Origin: CAJQND01 sp051010095
GTDB lineage: Bacteria; Pseudomonadota; Alphaproteobacteria; Rhizobiales; CAJQND01
Length of the DNA: 5,478 nucleotides
Assembly: GCA_051010095.1 (NCBI GenBank)
Contig: JBPCVX010000283.1
Span: 1 to 5,478 of the forward strand
Reading direction: 5' to 3'
This document shows, in pieces, positions 2,829 to 5,478 of this stretch; the first letter of the stretch is position 1, and each line of letters begins with the position of its first letter. The translations under genes were made by a program, and so were the position numbers. The notes beneath the pieces are model-generated. The model searched no databases. It was given only the letters and a program-made list of their open reading frames with translations, and had not been told where the DNA came from.

Positions 2829-5478
2829 CTATGCAGCGCCTGACATTGCCTCTCCCTGCTTAGAAGCATCAGGCGGGTTGATAAGGAACTTCCGCATTTC
2901 CTCCAGCAGCAGATCTTGACGAACCGGCTTTGCAACATATGAATCCATTCCTGCCTCAAAGCAGATATCTGCATCACCCGGCATAACATTGGCGGTTAGC
3001 GCCAGCACCGGCACATTGGCCTCCTTGCCGTCAAGTTTGCGGATCTCACGTGTGGCATCCAACCCATCCATATTGGGCATCTGAATATCCATTAAAACCA
3101 AGTCAAACTCTTCTTCCTGAACAGCTTGCACAGCTTTCACGCCGTCTTCGACAATCCGCACATCGTAACCATTGGTAACGAGAATTAGCTCCGCAAGTTG
3201 CTGGTTCACGTGATTATCTTCAGCAACCAGAATGCGGGGTTTACCGTCTGGCCGCGCAGGAGCCGCAGGCGCAGACAAATCTGCCTCACCACCTGCAGGC
3301 AAGTCTGCCTTTGGAGGTGTTGCCGGTTTGTGGGCCGGAAGATCTTCACCTGGCCCACCAAACATCGCCATCAGTTTTGCGGCTTGCTCGCGAACTGTTT
3401 CTTTGCGGGCATTGTTTTCCGCACTATCTGCGCTTTCCGCATGCGCCCGATATTCAACACCAAGACTATAAACATTCGGGCTTTCTAGACCTTCCGAATA
3501 AAGTCCAGCAAGTGCTCTGCGGGTAACTGCAGGACGCAAAGGCTTAGGCAGCAATGCATCAAAGCCATTGGTTGGCAGCTTACGATCATCACCCATTGGG
3601 CCCGCAGCAGACGCCAAAACTAGCTTCATGTCTTCGAACTCACTCATATCGCGAATGCGGATACATAGCTCTACGCCATCAACGCCCGCCATCAGGTGGT
3701 CAAGTATTGCTGCCTCGAAAGGATCACCAATTTCTTGCGCCTGTTGAAGCGCATGCAAAGCCTCTGAAGCCGAAGGTACGACCGTTGGACGCATTCCAAA
3801 GCTTTCAAGCTGGCGAGCAAGCAACATACGGTTAATTGCTGAATCATCCACAGCCAGAATACGGCGGCTGGAGAGAACATTCAGTTGATCGCGTTGCTCT
3901 TCGTCATTTTCTTCTTGTGTAGCAACATCCAAGGTCACATCGAACGAGAAGGTTGCCCCTTCGCCAGCAATGCTTTGCAACTTAAGCTCACTGCTCATGC
4001 GTTCAAGAATGGCGCGAACTATCGACAGACCCAACCCAGCTGTTCCGCGCGGTTCGGCACCCTCTTCTCCGGGCAATGCATGCCCTGAGAAGATTTCTTC
4101 CTGCTTGTCTTTATCGATGCCAGACCCAGTATCAGATACTGTAAAACGCAATGTTGATGATGCGCCTTCGCGTGACAACTCAGCAATCTCGAGGAGAATG
4201 CCGCCTGTTGTTGTTGCTGTCACCGCATTATCAAACAGGTTATTCAAAACTTGCGACAAACGCTCAGCGTCCATGTCCACATGCGGCGGTACATTACGAT
4301 CAACTGCAACACCAATCTGTAGGCCTTTTTCTCGCGCCGAAACAGCATGTGTTTCAATCACTTGTTCGGCCAAATTGTGCAAGTCACCTGCTTTTGTAGC
4401 AAGCTCAAGTTCACCGCTTTCCATCGTAGAGAAATCGAGAATGTCGTTGATGATCGTCAACAAGCTCTCAGCGCCTTGCCGAATAACAGACGTGTAGCGC
4501 TTTTGCTCAGAACCCAGCTCCGTGCTGTCGAGATAATCCGTCATACCAATGATTCCGTTCATTGGTGTCCGGATTTCCTGACTAATAATTGAAAGCAATT
4601 CAGATTGTGCCACATTGAGCTTTGTGCTGTCACCAAATGCTTTGGGGTCAAACTCAGGCTCTGCTTTCTCTTCCGTGGTTACTGTCACACAACCATTCCA
4701 GAGTTCACCGACAGGCGTAAGCCAAATCGTCAGCATTGTATCCCTGCGAGGATCGGGATGAGAGACTTTTAGAGCATCTGCCCCGCCATCTATCGCCGCC
4801 TCTGCAAGAATTTCCATGAAACTGCGTGCCGGTGATGCTTCTTGATCGCTTGCATTCGCAACCTCTGCGACAAAATCACCTGCGTCTTTGACATCGAACT
4901 GCGCAAGGAAAGCTTCATTTGCAAATACCAAACGCCCTTCTGAATTCAATTGGAAGAGGCCAACTGGCAAACCCTCAGACACAGCTGGCGCAGGCATCGC
5001 AGCATGTTCATCAGTATCTTCCTGAGAAACAGGTTCCTCGTTTGAGGTTTCTTTCTCAAAGCCGTCTTTACTTTCGATGACCACGTCTTCTTGCATGCTG
5101 TGCTCTTCAACAACCTCTGCAACCTCAAATGCGTCGTCTGCATCCGTTTCTTCTTGCGCAGTCTGCTCTTCAGCAACTGTTTCTGGTGCTGAAGCTACTT
5201 CTACTTCGGTTGCCTCATCAAGAACGACATCTTCTTCCGCAATGGTTTCGGCGACGGAGACTGTTTCTTCTTCATGCGGCTCCTCCTGCAGGTCAGCAGC
5301 TACTTCGTAGGTATCGTTATCAGTCTCGATGACGTCTTCATTATCAGATAATTCGGTGAAGTTCTCATCAGCCTGCTCTTCAGCATTAGCGTCTGCCTGG
5401 GCATCTTCGGCCTCAGACACACTCACATCGCTATCTTCTGATGTCTCCGTTTCAATCTCAGAGACCGGTGAAGCTGAG
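2829..5478 (-). CDS. PAS-containing hybrid histidine-kinase-like protein with two receivers; phospho-acceptor His replaced by Gln (5' partial)
   Basis: This leftward frame ends at TAG (2829-2831) and stays open to the right edge, giving 882 visible codons; the true start lies outside. Numbering from the GTG at 5424-5426, which is probably internal, residues 1-140 are acidic and likely disordered. A PAS-like domain spans about 152-250 (GLFQLNSEGRLVFANEAFL). HisKA spans about 268-334, and HATPase about 344-500, with N-box Asn400, G1 DTGSGI (432-437) and G2 GTAGLGLS (461-468). Receiver 1 (521-642) has Asp527/528, Asp576, Ser606 and Lys628. After an Ala/Pro-rich linker, receiver 2 (730-848) has Glu736/Asp737, Asp780, Thr811 and Lys833. 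The H-box reads SQEIRTPMNG: the histidine that normally accepts phosphate is Gln283 (codon 4578-4580). Cis autophosphorylation at that site should be impossible, so the protein may be a regulatory pseudokinase or receive phosphate from a partner. No membrane segment is visible. Its signal and target are unknown, and convergence with maiA suggests no operon link. Confidence 0.93.
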   Translation of the reverse strand, partial: SASPVSEIETETSEDSDVSVSEAEDAQADANAEEQADENFTELSDNEDVIETDNDTYEVAADLQEEPHEEETVSVAETIAEEDVVLDEATEVEVASAPETVAEEQTAQEETDADDAFEVAEVVEEHSMQEDVVIESKDGFEKETSNEEPVSQEDTDEHAAMPAPAVSEGLPVGLFQLNSEGRLVFANEAFLAQFDVKDAGDFVAEVANASDQEASPARSFMEILAEAAIDGGADALKVSHPDPRRDTMLTIWLTPVGELWNGCVTVTTEEKAEPEFDPKAFGDSTKLNVAQSELLSIISQEIRTPMNGIIGMTDYLDSTELGSEQKRYTSVIRQGAESLLTIINDILDFSTMESGELELATKAGDLHNLAEQVIETHAVSAREKGLQIGVAVDRNVPPHVDMDAERLSQVLNNLFDNAVTATTTGGILLEIAELSREGASSTLRFTVSDTGSGIDKDKQEEIFSGHALPGEEGAEPRGTAGLGLSIVRAILERMSSELKLQSIAGEGATFSFDVTLDVATQEENDEEQRDQLNVLSSRRILAVDDSAINRMLLARQLESFGMRPTVVPSASEALHALQQAQEIGDPFEAAILDHLMAGVDGVELCIRIRDMSEFEDMKLVLASAAGPMGDDRKLPTNGFDALLPKPLRPAVTRRALAGLYSEGLESPNVYSLGVEYRAHAESADSAENNARKETVREQAAKLMAMFGGPGEDLPAHKPATPPKADLPAGGEADLSAPAAPARPDGKPRILVAEDNHVNQQLAELILVTNGYDVRIVEDGVKAVQAVQEEEFDLVLMDIQMPNMDGLDATREIRKLDGKEANVPVLALTANVMPGDADICFEAGMDSYVAKPVRQDLLLEEMRKFLINPPDASKQGEAMSGAA
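5007..5477 (-). other. Acidic, low-complexity, probably disordered N-terminal region of the hybrid kinase
   Basis: About 157 visible residues before the PAS-like domain are dominated by Glu, Asp, Ala, Val, Thr and Ser. By hand count, 54 of the 140 residues after the GTG at 5424-5426 are Asp or Glu and only two are Lys or Arg. Degenerate repeats include AETIAEE and PETVAEE, plus EEDVVLDE and QEDVVIES. At DNA level the 13-mer ctgctcttcagca occurs at 5163-5175 and 5374-5386, encoding part of AEEQ each time. The region continues past the window edge, with no predicted fold, signal peptide or membrane helix visible. Confidence 0.6.

Noticed and set aside
3970..4497. 175-codon open frame on the plus strand opposite the kinase HATPase region
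   Set aside because: It is antisense to well-conserved HisKA/HATPase coding sequence, resembles no family and has no ribosome-binding site; a shadow frame.
5424..5426. GTG as start codon of the hybrid kinase
   Set aside because: The frame stays open for 17 more codons to the window edge with the same acidic composition (including SEIETETSEDSD), and no ribosome-binding site precedes the GTG. The gene is treated as 5' partial.
2829..5478. Identification of the kinase as CckA or DivL
   Set aside because: CckA has His in its H-box and a single receiver; DivL has Tyr and no paired receivers. The layout and the Gln here match neither, so no gene symbol is given.

Overview
The window looks like chromosomal DNA of an alphaproteobacterium. 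This is an inference from the protein styles (the MarR subtype, the zeta-class isomerase, a short homogentisate dioxygenase, a PAS hybrid kinase) and a moderate GC content. I cannot name a genus. It holds five protein genes, two of them cut by the window edges, and no RNA genes, mobile elements or CRISPR.

The left half (1-2815) is a compact aromatic amino acid (tyrosine/phenylalanine) catabolic locus built as two divergent units around a 148-base control region. Reading left are hmgA (homogentisate 1,2-dioxygenase, 340-1518) and, 16 bases behind it, fahA (fumarylacetoacetate hydrolase, 5' part only, 1-323). Reading right are a MarR-type regulator (1676-2170) and maiA (maleylacetoacetate isomerase, 2171-2815), with no bases between stop and start codons. 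The enzymes form consecutive steps: homogentisate to maleylacetoacetate (HmgA), to fumarylacetoacetate (MaiA), to fumarate plus acetoacetate (FahA).

The divergent region holds two copies of the same dyad, ATAGTTACANNTGNAACNA. One fills the -35/-10 spacer of the likely hmgA promoter and the other abuts the marR start codon. The simplest reading is that the MarR protein binds both, controlling the pathway and itself.

The right half (2829-5478) is one large leftward gene, open at the window's right edge, that converges on maiA with only 13 bases between stop codons. It encodes a hybrid histidine-kinase-like protein: a very acidic disordered N-terminal region, a PAS-like domain, HisKA, HATPase and two receiver domains. 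Its key oddity is that the phospho-accepting histidine of the H-box is glutamine (SQEIRTPMNG instead of SHEIRTPMNG), while the ATP-binding boxes and both receiver aspartates look intact. This is the most noteworthy observation in the window, followed by the paired operator. A 10-bp perfect stem lies across the maiA 3' end at the convergent junction.
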